This document shows positions 62,586 through 64,000 of a stretch of 64,000 nucleotides of DNA, piece by piece (the first letter of the stretch is position 1; each line of letters begins with the position of its first letter). Location of the stretch: the NCBI RefSeq assembly GCF_017922435.1, contig NZ_VDEZ01000001.1:1240001-1304000 (forward strand), in the 5' to 3' direction. A program made the position numbers and the translations under genes. The notes beneath the pieces are model-generated. The model had not been told where the DNA came from. It saw only the letters and a program-made list of their open reading frames with translations, and did not search any database. This DNA is from Thalassospira sp. ER-Se-21-Dark. GTDB lineage: Bacteria; Pseudomonadota; Alphaproteobacteria; Rhodospirillales; Thalassospiraceae.

Positions 62586-63533
62586 ATGGCGCTGCGCCCG
62601 ACCACTCCGCCACTGAACGCCTTGCGCGCCTTTGAAGCCGCCGCCCGGCTTGGCAGCTTTGCCCGCGCGGCAGAGGAGCTTTCGGTGACATCGGGCGCCA
62701 TCAGCCAGCAGGTCGCCAATCTTGAAGCCAGCCTTGGCATGACTTTGTTCGAGCGTAATGGCCCGAAATTGACCTTGCGCGAGGCCGGTCGGGCCTATTT
62801 GCCCAGTTTGCGCCGGGCGCTCGACGAGATCGAGGCCGCCACCCTTGATCTGGTCACCCATGGCGCGGGGGAGCGGAAACTGGTTATCGGTGCGTTACAC
62901 ACCCTGGCCAGCAGCTGGTTAATTCCTAGATTAAATCGATTCCAAAACGAACATCCGGATATCCGCCCGGTGATCGAGACCCTGGCGCTTAATTTCGCCA
63001 CCCCGGAACGCAGCCCAGACCTTGGTGCACGCCAGATGGATGTCGGGCTTTATTTCGGCGATGGTCGCTGGCCCGAGATGATCTGCGACAAGCTTTTTGA
63101 TGAAATTCAAGTGGTTGTCGCCAAACCCGGATATGTTGCTTCAGGTGCCATGACGGACGAAAACAGCCCCAGGGACCTGGCAGATCTGCTCGGGCACTAC
63201 CCGCGACTGGTCCACACCACCCGGCCCAAGGCATGGCATGACTGGGCGCAGGCCAATGGCGTTGCCATTACAGGTGCGCCCGGACCGGCGTTTGAACACT
63301 TCTTCATGCTGATCGAGGCCGCCAAGGCAGGCATGGGAATCGCACTGTTGCCAAGGGTTTTGATCGAAGGACCACTGGCCGAGGGCAGCCTTGAAATCGT
63401 CAGTGATGCGTGGCTGAAATCCAGCGGCGCATATTATCTGATCACGCCGGAAAGCCGTCAGGACGTGCCGGAAGTCCGCGCCTTTCGTGACTGGGTGCTT
63501 GGTTTGGCAAGTCAACCCGGTTTTTCAGAATAA
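62586..63533 (+). CDS. LysR-family (GcvA-like) transcriptional regulator
   Basis: 315 aa. Starts P-P-L-N-A-L-R-A-F-E-A-A-A-R, typical of GcvA-type regulators; HTH S-F-A-R-A-A-E-E-L-S-V-T-S-G-A-I-S-Q-Q-V. Effector domain with A-K-A-G-M-G-I-A-L-L-P. Divergent from the VOC gene with a 109-bp AT-rich gap that should contain both promoters. Confidence 0.9.
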   Translation: MALRPTTPPLNALRAFEAAARLGSFARAAEELSVTSGAISQQVANLEASLGMTLFERNGPKLTLREAGRAYLPSLRRALDEIEAATLDLVTHGAGERKLVIGALHTLASSWLIPRLNRFQNEHPDIRPVIETLALNFATPERSPDLGARQMDVGLYFGDGRWPEMICDKLFDEIQVVVAKPGYVASGAMTDENSPRDLADLLGHYPRLVHTTRPKAWHDWAQANGVAITGAPGPAFEHFFMLIEAAKAGMGIALLPRVLIEGPLAEGSLEIVSDAWLKSSGAYYLITPESRQDVPEVRAFRDWVLGLASQPGFSE

Positions 63534-63581
63534 ATCGGCAAGTATTTGAAATTATGGACGGGTTTCTCGTCTCTCGGGATG

Positions 63582-64000
63582 CTAGGCGCGGCGATAGATG
63601 CTGTGCAGCAGGTGATCCTTCTTCGGACCTGTGATTTTTATTTTTGTTTCGAAATGATTGGGCCCGTTCCAGATCATGCAATGGTGATAAAAGTCCTCCC
63701 CGCAGGGGTGAATGTCCCGCGCACAAACCTCCTCTTCACCCTCTTCGCCAAATTGCAGCAGCACATAGCGATTGCCGAAACTCAAAGGGTCGCGAAACAG
63801 AAGCTCGATCGCGCCCAAGTCCTTGTGCAGGACAAAATCATACTCCCGATAACCATCAAACCGCTTGCCATCCGGGCGGGTCAGAAAACCCTCTTCGCGA
63901 TAGCGCAGCACATTGGGTTGGGCCGGATCGGCGGCATGAAACGTGACATCGCCGGTAAATTGCCCGGCTTCGCCCAAATCGCGCACAAGCGTCCAGTTGC
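63582..64000 (-). CDS. DUF6314 family protein, 5' partial
   Basis: The N-terminus lies beyond the window. About 139 residues are visible. FHAADPAQPNVLRYREEGFL, H-P-C-G-E-D-F-Y-H-H-C and ITGPKKDHLLHSIYRR fit the DUF6314 group ('W...GPrKdy' ending), a small calycin-like or ligand-binding fold of unknown function. The GTG at 63986 is not the start, since the frame continues upstream as N-W-T-L, the usual family beginning. Confidence 0.78.
   Translation of the reverse strand, partial: NWTLVRDLGEAGQFTGDVTFHAADPAQPNVLRYREEGFLTRPDGKRFDGYREYDFVLHKDLGAIELLFRDPLSFGNRYVLLQFGEEGEEEVCARDIHPCGEDFYHHCMIWNGPNHFETKIKITGPKKDHLLHSIYRRA

Noticed and set aside
1-64000. CRISPR array, integrated phage, restriction or toxin-antitoxin system
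   Set aside because: No regularly spaced repeats, integrase, phage structural genes or recognisable defence pairs were seen in the window.

Overview
The window is a GC-rich stretch of alphaproteobacterial chromosome, most likely from Thalassospira or a close relative in the Rhodospirillales (an inference from gene content and order; no search was run). It carries the replication origin neighbourhood. A putative oriC with DnaA boxes and a dense cluster of GANTC (CcrM-type) sites lies at about 31.11-31.80 kb, flanked by ppsR-maf-aroE-coaE-dnaQ on the left and hemE-hemH-hemJ on the right. The segregation locus parA-parB with three perfect parS sites lies at 7.8-12.9 kb. No rRNA, tRNA, prophage or CRISPR was seen.

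Layout. 0-4.5 kb: end of a thiamine-phosphate-synthase-like gene, a GT9 glycosyltransferase and two tandem paralogous porins. 4.7-7.6 kb: DUF3576 lipoprotein, a leucyl-tRNA-synthetase-derived mini-ORF, lptE, holA. 7.7-14.4 kb: parB, parA, rsmG, mnmG, mnmE on the minus strand. 14.6-22.4 kb: 2Fe-2S ferredoxin, DUF6489, thioredoxin-domain protein, O6-methylguanine repair protein, quinone oxidoreductase, a 2OG-Fe(II) oxygenase, a MESH1-like hydrolase and rho. 22.7-31.1 kb: chemoreceptor, XRE regulator, Smr protein, a periplasmic binding protein, a MITE-like element, then dnaQ to ppsR. 31.8-43.7 kb: heme genes, secB, fxsA, timA, mltA, rlmN, IalB-like protein, lipoprotein, bactofilin, EI24. 43.8-48.8 kb: a predicted structured small RNA, lolA, gshB, a cupin, a PhoD-like phosphatase and a GST. 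48.9-64 kb: a looser accessory set of small enzymes (VOC, SnoaL, SDR, AKR, GNAT, SRPBCC, GhrA) with MarR and LysR regulators, plus comM.

How they work together. The core handles replication initiation, partition, tRNA modification (MnmE/MnmG), proofreading (DnaQ), clamp loading (HolA) and transcription termination (Rho). A second theme is envelope biogenesis: LptE, LolA, porins, MltA, bactofilin, SecB and TimA. HemE, HemH and HemJ form a late heme synthesis run beside the origin.

Most notable observations: (1) an ORF in the usual leuS slot that keeps the LeuRS N-terminal strand and anticodon-binding helices but has lost the whole catalytic and editing core; (2) parB ends in a long acidic tail and an A-AAA-AAG slippery heptamer, beyond which the -1 frame stays open for about 40 charged residues up to a terminator; (3) a 269-bp MITE-like element at a CTAG target exactly between the dnaQ stop and the next start codon; (4) a compact multi-hairpin sRNA candidate with C-rich loops; (5) origin-proximal gene order that looks rearranged relative to the usual alphaproteobacterial arrangement.
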